A stretch of DNA of 32,036 nucleotides from positions 1 through 32,036 of the forward strand of contig NZ_BOMI01000197.1 in the NCBI RefSeq assembly GCF_016862115.1. Reading direction: 5' to 3'. A program made the position numbers and the translations under genes. Origin of the DNA: Paractinoplanes deccanensis (GTDB taxonomy: Bacteria > Actinomycetota > Actinomycetes > Mycobacteriales > Micromonosporaceae). Under the pieces are notes generated by a model, which was given only the letters and a program-made list of their open reading frames with translations, had not been told where the DNA came from and made no database searches. The stretch's first letter is position 1. Every line of letters begins with the position of its first letter. Below, one piece after another: positions 7,873-14,966 of this stretch.

Positions 7873-7886
7873 GTAGCGCATCAATC

Positions 7887-7905
7887 AACGAACCATTAAC
7901 GAACC
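7887..7905 (+). promoter_or_regulatory. right operator: two AACGAACC copies 11 bases apart
   Basis: AACGAACC occurs at 7887-7894 and again at 7898-7905, start to start 11 bases, close to one helical turn. The second copy plus its CCATT left flank forms the exact inverted partner of 7767-7779. The site lies between the predicted transcription start and the ribosome binding site of the sugar-binding protein gene. Confidence 0.65.
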
Positions 7906-7933
7906 TGGCTCGAATAAAACAGCAGGAGTGTTG

Positions 7934-9196
7934 ATGAAGAAACGTCTCGCGGCCCTCGCCGCCCTGGCCCTCACCATGACCGCCTGCACGCCGTCCACCT
8001 CGGCACCGTCGGCGGCACCGTCCGACGGCGGCGCCAAGACCGGCACCCTCAAGGTGTGGCTCTTCGACGAGCCCAACCGGGCGCCGAAGGAGAAGGTCGT
8101 CGGCGAGGCGATCGCCGAGTTCAAGGCCGCCCACCCGGGCGCCGACGTGGACGTGCAGTACATCGCCGTGGACACCCGCAGCGAGCGCTTCAAGGGCGCC
8201 TTCAACGACCCGGCCAGCGCTCCCGACATGGTCGAGTACGGCAACACCGACCTGCCCGAGTACGCGGCGGCCGGTGGCCTCGCCGACCTGGGCCCGGCGG
8301 TGAGCGCCTGGTCCGAGGGCGGCGACCTGACCGCCGACGCCAAGGCCACCGCCACGTACGAGGGCACGCTGCTCGGCGTCCCGTGGTACGTCGGCGTCCG
8401 CGCGCTCTACTACCGCACCGACCTGTTCGCCGAGCTCGGCCTCCAGGCGCCGAAGAGCCAGGCCGAGCTGACCCAGGCCGCGCGCACGATCCGGGCGAAG
8501 AAGCCGGAGATGTTCGGCCTGGCCGTGGGCGGCAAGTACACCTACGCGGCCATGCCGTTCGTCTGGGACGCCGGCGGGGAGATCACCGCGATCAACTCGC
8601 CGCAGGCGCGGGCCGGGCTGAAGGCGTACACGGATCTGATCGCCGCCGACAACTGCCCGCCGCAGAACTGCGCCGACCTCACCGGCGGCAAGACGGTCGA
8701 CCTGTTCGCCAGCGGCAAGGCCGGCATGGGCATCCTCGGCAACTTCAACCGGGCGGCCGTCGACGCCGGCGCCGCCAAGGGCAAGTACGCCGTCATCCCG
8801 CTGCCGGGCAGCGAGCCGGGGTCGGTCGCGCCCGCTTTCGCCGGCGGCAACAACCTCGGCATCATGAAGAACAGCCGGCGCCCCGCCCTCGCCGCGGACT
8901 TCCTGACGTTGCTGGCGAGCAAGAAGTACCAGATCAAGATGTACGAGGCGATGGGCAACCTGCCGACCCTGAAGTCCGCCTCCGACGAGGTCGCCGCGAA
9001 GGACCCGTTCGTCAAGCCGTTCGTCGACACGATCGCGGCGGGCACCAAGTTCGTGCCGCTCAACCCCGGCTGGGGCAAGGTCGACTCGGGTGCCGTGCTG
9101 CCCACGATGATCGAGAAGGTGGCCACCGGCAAGGCGACGGTGGACCAGGCGACCGACGAGGCCGCCACCCAGATCAAGGCGGCTCTCGGATCGTGA
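7934..9196 (+). CDS. ABC sugar importer, substrate-binding lipoprotein
   Basis: This is an extracellular solute-binding protein (family 1, MalE/DasA-like) that would capture an oligosaccharide for the two permeases that follow. The 420-residue product has a basic start, a hydrophobic segment and a lipobox (TMTAC, Cys18), then a Ser/Ala/Pro linker and a mature part opening LKVWLFDEPNRAP. FDVG-type sugar-binding signatures recur (VEYGNTDLPEYAAAGGLADL; GVPWYVGVRALYYRTDLF). The ATG at 7934 is chosen because AGGAG lies five bases upstream; GTG 7928 is too close to it. The downstream GH20 enzyme suggests a GlcNAc-containing substrate, which is inference. Expression is probably controlled from the operator upstream. 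Confidence 0.92.
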   Translation: MKKRLAALAALALTMTACTPSTSAPSAAPSDGGAKTGTLKVWLFDEPNRAPKEKVVGEAIAEFKAAHPGADVDVQYIAVDTRSERFKGAFNDPASAPDMVEYGNTDLPEYAAAGGLADLGPAVSAWSEGGDLTADAKATATYEGTLLGVPWYVGVRALYYRTDLFAELGLQAPKSQAELTQAARTIRAKKPEMFGLAVGGKYTYAAMPFVWDAGGEITAINSPQARAGLKAYTDLIAADNCPPQNCADLTGGKTVDLFASGKAGMGILGNFNRAAVDAGAAKGKYAVIPLPGSEPGSVAPAFAGGNNLGIMKNSRRPALAADFLTLLASKKYQIKMYEAMGNLPTLKSASDEVAAKDPFVKPFVDTIAAGTKFVPLNPGWGKVDSGAVLPTMIEKVATGKATVDQATDEAATQIKAALGS

Positions 9197-10098
9197 CCGC
9201 CGTAACAGCCGCGCCGCTCAAAAGGCGGCGCGGCCTCACCCCCGTCTGGCTGCTGCTGCCCGCGACCATCGTGCTGGGCACGCTCTTCGCCTATCCGATG
9301 TGGCAGCTCGGCCTGCTCTCCGTGCTGGACTTCCGGCAGGCGCAGGTCAGCGGCGGCCAGCCGACCCGGTTCGTGGGCGCCGACAATTACGCCACCCTGC
9401 TCGGCAACCCGCAGTTCTGGTCGGTGCTGACCGCCACCGTCGCCTTCGCCGCGGCCTGCGTGCTGGCCACGCTCGCCGTCGGCGCCGGCCTCGCCGTGCT
9501 GCTCACCCGGATCAGCCGGGTGCCACGGCTGCTGCTGTCGCTCGCGGCGATGGCCGCCTGGGCGGTGCCCGCGGTGTCCGGCTCGACGGTGTGGATGTTC
9601 CTGTTCGACACCGACCTCGGCCTGGTCAACCAGGTGCTCGGCCTGGACGGCTTCAACTGGATGTACGACCGGTACACCGCGTTCGGCCTGGTCGGCGCGG
9701 TGGTCGTCTGGCACTCGTTCCCGTTCGTGATGGTCACCCTCTACGCCGGCATCGAGGCGATCCCCAAGTCCGTGCTGGAGGCCGCCTCGATCGACGGCGC
9801 GGGCTCCTGGCGGATCTTCTGGCGGATCATGGTGCCGGCGCTGCGCCCGCTGCTCGCCATCGTGGTGATCCAGTCGATCATCTGGGACTTCAAGGTCTTC
9901 ACCCAGATCTACGTGATGACGCGCGGCGGCGGCCTCGCCGGGCAGAACCTCACCCTCAACGTCTGGGCCTATCAGCAGGCGTTCGCGAGCAGCGAGTACG
10001 GCCTCGGCGCCGCGATCGGCGTCGTCATGACCCTGATCCTGCTCGCCGTCACCCTGCTCTACCTGCGCACCCTGCGCCGATCGGGAGAGCCGCTGTGA
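9193..10098 (+). CDS. ABC sugar importer, permease 1 (DasB/MalF-like)
   Basis: This 301-residue inner-membrane permease has about six predicted transmembrane helices, starting after a basic N-terminus (LKRRRG then a hydrophobic WLLLPATIVLGTLFAYP). The EAA loop that contacts the ATPase is clear: EAASIDGAGSWRIFWRIMVP. GTG at 9193 overlaps the stop of the binding protein gene (GTGA), so the two are coupled. The NQVLGLDGFNWM and FKVFTQIYVMTRGG stretches are typical of CUT1-family sugar permeases. It pairs with the next gene to form the membrane channel. Confidence 0.93.
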   Translation: MTAVTAAPLKRRRGLTPVWLLLPATIVLGTLFAYPMWQLGLLSVLDFRQAQVSGGQPTRFVGADNYATLLGNPQFWSVLTATVAFAAACVLATLAVGAGLAVLLTRISRVPRLLLSLAAMAAWAVPAVSGSTVWMFLFDTDLGLVNQVLGLDGFNWMYDRYTAFGLVGAVVVWHSFPFVMVTLYAGIEAIPKSVLEAASIDGAGSWRIFWRIMVPALRPLLAIVVIQSIIWDFKVFTQIYVMTRGGGLAGQNLTLNVWAYQQAFASSEYGLGAAIGVVMTLILLAVTLLYLRTLRRSGEPL

Positions 10099-10934
10099 GG
10101 ATCACCCGCCGCCTGCTGGACGGGCTGGCCGTGCTCGTCGCCGTTGCGACGATCTTTCCCATCTACTGGATGGTGCTCGCCGCGGTGAAGCCGCCCGGCG
10201 AGATCCAGTCGCTGCACCAGCGCCCCTGGACGCTGGCGCCGTCGCTGGACGCGTTCCGGCGCGTGCTCACCGTCGACGACTTCGGCCGCTACCTGCTCAA
10301 CAGCGTCCTCGTCGCGCTGGTCGTGGTGGTGGCCTCCGGGCTGTGCGCGTTCCTGGCCGCGGTCGCGCTGACCCGGTTCCGCTTCCGGATGCGCACGACC
10401 GTGCTGGTGCTCTTCCTGATCTGCCAGATGGTCCCGGTCGAGGCGCTCACCATTCCGCTGTTCTTCCTGGTGCGCGACATCGGCGCGACGGTGCCGGGCA
10501 TCGGGCTCAACACGCTCGGCTCGCTGATGCTCGTGCACACGGCGTTCACCCTGCCGTTCGCGGTCTGGATGCTGCGCGGCTTCGTCGCCGCCGTCCCCGA
10601 CGAGCTCGACGAGGCGGCGCAACTCGACGGCGCGAGCCGCTTCACGGTCCTCTGGCGGATCCTGTTCCCGCTGGTGGCCCCGGGCCTCGCCGCCACCAGC
10701 GTGTTCAGCTTCATCACCGCCTGGAACGACTTCCTGTTCGCCCGCACCTTCATCATCAGCGCGACCGACCGGCAGACTCTGCCGATGGCGCTGCTCGTCT
10801 TCTTCAAACCCGACGAGAACGACTGGGGCGCCATCATGGCAGCCTCGACCCTGATGACCATCCCGGTGCTGATCTTCTTCCTGCTGGTGCGCCGCCGCCT
10901 GGTCGCCGGCCTGGGCGGGGCGGTGAAGGACTGA
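10095..10934 (+). CDS. ABC sugar importer, permease 2 (DasC/MalG-like)
   Basis: This 279-residue CUT1-family permease forms the second half of the channel. It has about six transmembrane segments (opening LAVLVAVATIFPIYWMVLAA), the typical KPPGEI periplasmic start, and the EAA loop EAAQLDGASRFTVLWRILFP. The ITAWNDFLFA helix is also family-typical. GTG at 10095 overlaps the permease 1 stop (GTGA), with GGGAG upstream. No ATP-binding subunit follows; in streptomycetes the shared MsiK ATPase energises such importers, and the same is inferred here. Confidence 0.93.
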   Translation: MRITRRLLDGLAVLVAVATIFPIYWMVLAAVKPPGEIQSLHQRPWTLAPSLDAFRRVLTVDDFGRYLLNSVLVALVVVVASGLCAFLAAVALTRFRFRMRTTVLVLFLICQMVPVEALTIPLFFLVRDIGATVPGIGLNTLGSLMLVHTAFTLPFAVWMLRGFVAAVPDELDEAAQLDGASRFTVLWRILFPLVAPGLAATSVFSFITAWNDFLFARTFIISATDRQTLPMALLVFFKPDENDWGAIMAASTLMTIPVLIFFLLVRRRLVAGLGGAVKD

Positions 10935-12499
10935 TGATGATCCCGCTGCCCGTCTCGGCCCGGCCCGGTCCCGGTGCCTTCCGGCTCACCGCCGGCACCC
11001 CGATGACCGTCGGCCCCGGCCTCGAGGGCGTCGCCACCTGGCTCCGCGACGCCCTGCGCTGCCCGCTTCCGCCCGGCGGGCGCGGGATCACGCTGCGCAT
11101 CGATCCCTCCCTCACCCGCGAGGGGTACGAGCTGACGTGCGCTCCCGGCGCGCTCGACCTCGTGGGCGGCTCGCCGGCCGGCGTCTTCTACGCGGCCCAG
11201 TCCCTGCGGCAGCTGCTGCACCCCGCCGCGCTCCGCCGGGCCGGTCCCGTCGGCTGGGACGTCCCCGCGGTCACCGTCGCGGACCACCCCCGGTTCGCGT
11301 GGCGCGGCGTGATGCTCGACGTCGCCCGCCACTTCATGCCGGTCGCCGACGTGCTGCGCTTCGTCGACCTGGCCGCGTTCCACAAGCTCAACGTGCTCCA
11401 CCTGCATCTGACCGACGACCAGGGCTGGCGCGTCGAGGTGCCCCGATGGCCCCGGCTCACCACGGTCGGCGCGTGGCGCCCGTCCTCGATGCTGGGCTCC
11501 CGCGTCCACGGCCGCGACGACGGCCGCCCGCACGGAGGCTTCTACACCAGCGACGACCTCCGCGAGATCGTCGCGTACGCCGCCGACCGGCACGTGACCG
11601 TAGTGCCCGAGATCGACATGCCCGGCCACATGCAGGCGGCCGTGGCCGCGTACCCCCATCTCGGAAACGGCTTCGACGGTGGCGTCCGCACCACATGGGG
11701 CATCTCGCCACACGTGCTGAACATGGGCGACGAGGCGCTGCGCTTCTGCCGCGACGTGCTCGACCACATCTGCGACATCTTCCCGTCGGAGCTGATCGGC
11801 ATCGGCGGCGACGAGTGCCCGCCCGGGGAGTGGCAGGGCAGCCCCATCGCGGACCGGGTGGGCCTGCACGGCGTACAACCGTGGTTCACCGCCCTGATGG
11901 CCGACCACCTGGCCACCCGGGGCCGCCGCGTCTACGGCTGGGACGAGATCCTGGCCGGCGGCGCTCCGGCAGGCGCCGTCGTGGCCGCCTGGCGCGGCCC
12001 CACACCCACCACCGTGGCCGCCCGCCTCGGCCACGACGTGGTCTCCTGCCCCGACATCAAGGTCTACCTGGACTACCGCCAGTCCGACGACCCTGGCGAG
12101 CCCACCCCGGTCGGCACCCTCCTCACCCTGGAGGACGTCTACGGCTTCGACCCCGTCCCGCCCGGCCTGACCTCGGCCGAGGAGGCCCACGTCCTGGGCG
12201 GCCAGGCAAACGTCTGGACCGAGCACATGGAGCACGCCCGCCGCGTCGACTATATGACCTATCCCCGGTTGTGCGCCTTCGCCGAGGCCGTCTGGGGCGC
12301 GCCCACCCGCTCCTACGAGTCGTTTGTGGAGCGTCTGCCCGTCCACCTGGCCCGGCTGGACGCCCTGGGGGTCAACTATCGCCCGCTTGCCGGGCCCCGC
12401 CCGTGGGACGCCCGGCCCGACGCTCCCGGCAACCCGCGCACCTTGCCGGACCGGTTGGCCGAGCTCGCGCAAATGACCGCCGACCTTCCACGCCCGTAG
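10934..12499 (+). CDS. beta-N-acetylhexosaminidase, GH20
   Basis: This 521-residue enzyme would remove terminal beta-linked GlcNAc/GalNAc from imported oligosaccharides by substrate-assisted catalysis. It shows the GH20b-like N-terminal domain (about 1-115), then the catalytic barrel starting HPRFAWRGVMLDVARHFMP, the LHLHLTDDQGWRVE loop, PEIDMPGH, and the catalytic Asp293-Glu294 pair in GIGGDECPPGEW. WTEHM and a Trp-rich end follow. There is no signal peptide, so it should act in the cytoplasm after uptake. The start is ambiguous: ATG 10934 overlaps the permease stop (TGATGATG), and ATG 10937 has better spacing from GAAGGA. It is the last gene of the importer operon. Confidence 0.94.
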   Translation: MMIPLPVSARPGPGAFRLTAGTPMTVGPGLEGVATWLRDALRCPLPPGGRGITLRIDPSLTREGYELTCAPGALDLVGGSPAGVFYAAQSLRQLLHPAALRRAGPVGWDVPAVTVADHPRFAWRGVMLDVARHFMPVADVLRFVDLAAFHKLNVLHLHLTDDQGWRVEVPRWPRLTTVGAWRPSSMLGSRVHGRDDGRPHGGFYTSDDLREIVAYAADRHVTVVPEIDMPGHMQAAVAAYPHLGNGFDGGVRTTWGISPHVLNMGDEALRFCRDVLDHICDIFPSELIGIGGDECPPGEWQGSPIADRVGLHGVQPWFTALMADHLATRGRRVYGWDEILAGGAPAGAVVAAWRGPTPTTVAARLGHDVVSCPDIKVYLDYRQSDDPGEPTPVGTLLTLEDVYGFDPVPPGLTSAEEAHVLGGQANVWTEHMEHARRVDYMTYPRLCAFAEAVWGAPTRSYESFVERLPVHLARLDALGVNYRPLAGPRPWDARPDAPGNPRTLPDRLAELAQMTADLPRP

Positions 12500-12550
12500 C
12501 CGCCGCGCCCCATGCCCCCTCCCTCCTTCGCCGCACCGGCTGTCGCGTCC

Positions 12551-12628
12551 GCCCGCCTTTCCCTGTTGCCGCGCCGGCTGTCGCCTTCCGCCCGCCTTTT
12601 CCTGTTGCCGCGCCGGCTGTCGCCTTCC
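12551..12628. repeat. 39-base tandem repeat, two near-identical copies
   Basis: Units at 12551-12589 and 12590-12628 differ by a single base (C versus T in the run GCCCGCCTTTCCC). Degenerate partial copies sharing CTCCTTCGCCGC and CCGGCTGTCGC flank them at about 12,515-12,550 and 12,629-12,660. The period of 39 is a multiple of three but the stretch appears intergenic. Confidence 0.9.
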
Positions 12629-12800
12629 GCCCTCCTTCGCCGCGCCGCCCTCCGGCCGATGCCATCGCGCCGCCGCCCTTGCCATACCGCCCGTCGCCTC
12701 CACCTTCGCCGCGCTGCCCGCCGCGCCTTTGCCGTCTCCTCATGGGCTGCCGAATCCGGGCGGGTCCCCGCAGCGAGGTGGCCGTGACCAGGCCCGCTCC

Positions 12801-12822
12801 TATAGAGTTGAACGTGTTCAAC
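12801..12822 (+). promoter_or_regulatory. palindrome GTTGAACGTGTTCAAC overlapping a -10 candidate
   Basis: At 12807-12822 two 7-base arms (GTTGAAC / GTTCAAC) surround a 2-base centre. A -10 candidate TAGAGT (12803-12808) overlaps the left arm; no good -35 is seen. The palindrome lies 17 bases before the ATG of the YndJ-like gene. The size and form suit a dimeric repressor of the TetR or similar type, but no such regulator is encoded next to it. Confidence 0.5.
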
Positions 12823-12839
12823 AATGCGGGGGAGACGTC

Positions 12840-13970
12840 ATGTGGGCACTGGTCAACATCCTCATCACCGTCGGCATGCTGTTCGTGGTCCCCGCCGGCC
12901 TCCGGCTGGCCGACGCCACACCTCCCGCTTCTCGGCGCGGGCGAGCTGGGAGACCTCTCCGGCGCGGCGGGGCGGCTGAGCCTCTCCGCGGCCGGTTCGG
13001 TGGGTTTCTCCGCGGCGGGGCGGCTGGCTCTGTTCGCGGCCGGGCGGTGGAGCCGGTCCGGCTGTGGCTGGTCGGCGCGGTCGCGGGCGCCGCGAGCCTG
13101 TGGTTGCCGCGCGGGCCGTTCGCGGTCGTTCTCGCGACGGTCTACGGGTTGGCGGCAGCGGCGCTCGCCCTCCACGCCGTCCGGTTGCGGCTCGCCTGGC
13201 GCGAACGGATCGCCCTCGTGACGGCCCTGGTCAGCCCCGCGATCGCGGCCGGCGCGCTGATCGCCGAGCGGGCCGGCCACCGCCTGTTCGGTTTCGAGCT
13301 GGGCGTGCTGACGCTGACCGTCGCCCACTTCCACTTCGCCGGCTTCGCCGCGGCCCTCATCGCCGGCCTCCACCGCCGCCTGGCACCGGGCCGGCCGGCC
13401 GACACGGCGGTCCTCGCCGTCCCCACCGGCACCCTGCTGGTGCTCGCCGGCTATTTCACCAGCGAGTTCGTCGAGCTGGCCGGCGCCCTCGTCCTCACCG
13501 CGGGCATGTGGGCGATGGGCTGGTCCACGTGGCGCCACGCCCGCACCCGAGTCGCGGACCGTCTCACCGCAACCCTGCTCGCCGTCTCGGCCGTGGTCCT
13601 GGCCGCCTCGATGGCGCTGGCCGTCAGCTGGGCCCTCGGCGAGGCCACCGGCCTGCCCCACCCTTCGCCGGCCTGGATGGCCGCCACCCACGGAGTAGCC
13701 AACGCCCTCGGCTTCGCCGTCTGCGGCCTGGCCGCCTACACCCGCCTGCAACCCAGGACAGCCGAGCCCGAGCCCACGCTCGCCGCGTCCGAATCCACGG
13801 CGTCCGAATCCACGGCGTCCGGGCCTGCCGCTTCTGAGCACGCTGCGTGCGGGCTCGCTGTGTCCGGGCCGGCCGTGTCCGGGCCGGCCGCCTCCGGGGC
13901 TGCCCTGGCCGGCTCGGCGCTGATGGGGCCGTCGGCCGGCGGGTGGTGGCGGTGGGCGGCCGGGAGGTGA
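12840..13970 (+). CDS. YndJ-like integral membrane protein with repeat insertions
   Basis: The 376-residue product resembles the YndJ family of multi-pass membrane proteins of unknown function. The core shows LWLPRGPFAVVLATVYGLAA and the signature LTVAHFHFAGFAAALIAG, and about nine transmembrane segments. ATG at 12840 has a GGGGGAG ribosome site upstream. Two parts do not fit the family. Residues about 26-72 are an Arg/Gly/Ala-rich insertion between the first helix (ending GLRLADA) and VRLWLVG, coded by degenerate repeats of 24-27 bases. Residues about 316-360 are a Ser/Ala/Gly tail coded by 15-base repeats. The insertion is in frame, so the gene is likely intact. Function unknown. Confidence 0.75.
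   Translation: MWALVNILITVGMLFVVPAGLRLADATPPASRRGRAGRPLRRGGAAEPLRGRFGGFLRGGAAGSVRGRAVEPVRLWLVGAVAGAASLWLPRGPFAVVLATVYGLAAAALALHAVRLRLAWRERIALVTALVSPAIAAGALIAERAGHRLFGFELGVLTLTVAHFHFAGFAAALIAGLHRRLAPGRPADTAVLAVPTGTLLVLAGYFTSEFVELAGALVLTAGMWAMGWSTWRHARTRVADRLTATLLAVSAVVLAASMALAVSWALGEATGLPHPSPAWMAATHGVANALGFAVCGLAAYTRLQPRTAEPEPTLAASESTASESTASGPAASEHAACGLAVSGPAVSGPAASGAALAGSALMGPSAGGWWRWAAGR
12953..13050. repeat. degenerate 24-27-base repeats in the YndJ-like gene
   Basis: Four degenerate units built on CTCTCCG/TTCTCCG-CGGC-GGGGCGGCTG follow each other. They code for the Arg/Gly-rich insertion in residues about 38-70 of the membrane protein. Unit boundaries are approximate because copies vary in length. 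Confidence 0.6.
13785..13904. repeat. eight 15-base repeats near the 3' end of the YndJ-like gene
   Basis: Consecutive 15-base units start at 13785; the first two are identical (GCGTCCGAATCCACG) and two later ones (13860, 13875) are identical (GTGTCCGGGCCGGCC). They encode five-residue units such as ASEST and VSGPA. The rest of the array is diverged. Confidence 0.85.
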
Positions 13971-14016
13971 CGGCGTGGCGGCGGGGGAGGGCTTGAGGGT
14001 GACAATGACGAGTCGC

Positions 14017-14466
14017 TCAGAGGGACATCCAGCAGAGCAGCGAATCACCCGACTCTCGCGCCCGGCGGGCCAGGGCGATCAGCTCGGCCATGAGCTCGGC
14101 GAGGTACGCCGCGTCGGCGGCCGGCGGAACCTCCTCGATGGTGGCCCATCGCGCGGCCAGGGCCGGCACGCGGTCGTCGGGAATGGTGGCGAGCGTGTCT
14201 CGGGTGGCGTCATCGAGGACGGTGATCCACGGGCCCTCGTGGGTGGTGTCCTGCTCACCGCCCTCGGGCCAGACGAGGCGGTCGTTCACGGTTGCCGGGG
14301 TCCATGGCTCGTCGCGGGCGAAGGCGATCAGCTGGCCGAGCACGACGGTCGGCTCGACGCTCTTGGCCGCGACCCAGTCGCCGACGGTGGCCGGTTGGTC
14401 GCCCTCGTGCAGCGTCAACTCCGCTTGGATCGCGGGGACGGAGTGTGCTCGGAAATAGTCGGTCAT
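14017..14466 (-). CDS. hypothetical protein, possibly DUF1877/YfbM-like
   Basis: I do not recognise this 149-residue soluble protein with confidence. It opens MTDYFRAHSV, has many acidic residues, and ends in a helix-rich part (AELMAELIALARRARESGDSLLCWMSL region) that loosely recalls YfbM/DUF1877 proteins, which share a one-domain layout of about 160 residues. No transmembrane segment, signal peptide or catalytic motif is visible. ATG 14466 is chosen because the sequence looks conserved from there; ATG 14475 and a start at 14505 are alternatives, and none has a strong ribosome site. It is convergent with the YndJ-like gene (46-base gap) and divergent from the hemerythrin-like gene. Confidence 0.6.
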   Translation of the reverse strand: MTDYFRAHSVPAIQAELTLHEGDQPATVGDWVAAKSVEPTVVLGQLIAFARDEPWTPATVNDRLVWPEGGEQDTTHEGPWITVLDDATRDTLATIPDDRVPALAARWATIEEVPPAADAAYLAELMAELIALARRARESGDSLLCWMSL

Positions 14467-14562
14467 GACGCCCATGGCGGCAAGCAGACCACAGGGGTAC
14501 GACAAAATCCGTTACGCTGCCACGAGCGTCGCAGTGCACCCGGCAAACAGGCCGCCGCGGGC

Positions 14563-14964
14563 ATGGAGGCGCCGGACCATGGAATCACCGTGGAAATCGA
14601 AAGACTGCGTGCGTACGGCAATCAGCTCATCGCCTGCCACCACCATCTGCTCGACCTGATGGACGCGGGCATCGACGCCACCTTCTGCGCGGCCCTCACG
14701 CGCCATCACACCGCCGAGGACGCCACCGTCTTCCCGGTCCTCGCGGCGCGGCATCCGGAGTTGCGTGAGTTCCTCGACAGCCTCGCGCGCGATCACGAGA
14801 TCATCGCCGAGATGCTGAAGCCTGACATGACCGCCGAGGAGCGGGACGGGCTCGCCGCGATTCTGGAGACGCACTTCATCGGGGAGGAGAAGCGCCTTGT
14901 CGCCCTCCTGAACAAGCTCGATCCGGATCCGGAGTTGACCGAGGCGATGAAAGCGGGGGAGTAG
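14563..14964 (+). CDS. hemerythrin (HHE) domain protein
   Basis: This 133-residue four-helix protein has the histidines and acids of an HHE cation-binding domain: HHHLLDLM (residues about 25-32), then RHHTAEDATVFP, LARDHEIIAEML and ETHFIGEEKRLV. Such domains bind a di-iron centre and sense or bind oxygen, NO or iron. The ATG at 14563 is preferred; a GTG at 14590 would trim nine residues and both lack a strong ribosome site. The stop is two bases before the next gene, so this is the first gene of a three-gene operon with the PLP enzyme and the phosphatase. Confidence 0.85.
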   Translation: MEAPDHGITVEIERLRAYGNQLIACHHHLLDLMDAGIDATFCAALTRHHTAEDATVFPVLAARHPELREFLDSLARDHEIIAEMLKPDMTAEERDGLAAILETHFIGEEKRLVALLNKLDPDPELTEAMKAGE

Positions 14965-14966
14965 CG

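Larger units (their letters stand above)
12500..12839. other. repeat-rich non-coding stretch with control site at its right end
   Basis: No gene is supported here. Open frames exist on both strands but consist of low-complexity Pro/Arg/Ser/Leu. The plus strand is pyrimidine-rich between about 12,510 and 12,720 and carries a tandem repeat (12551-12628) with degenerate copies on each side. The right end holds a palindrome and ribosome binding site for the next gene. No clear factor-independent terminator for the GH20 operon was found. Confidence 0.7.

Noticed and set aside
10289..12703. Minus-strand open frame of 804 codons opposite permease 2 and GH20
   Set aside because: Antisense to genes with EAA and Asp-Glu catalytic motifs; the translation is unstructured Gly/Val/His/Asp-rich and no ribosome site was seen.
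12512..12787. Small plus-strand frame (91 codons) in the repeat region
   Set aside because: It is made of the 39-base repeat and Arg/Pro/Leu-rich low complexity, with no ribosome site.
13975..14562. Long N-terminal extension of the hemerythrin-like gene
   Set aside because: The extension is antisense to the hypothetical gene at 14017-14466 and has no conserved features; the HHE fold is complete from 14563.
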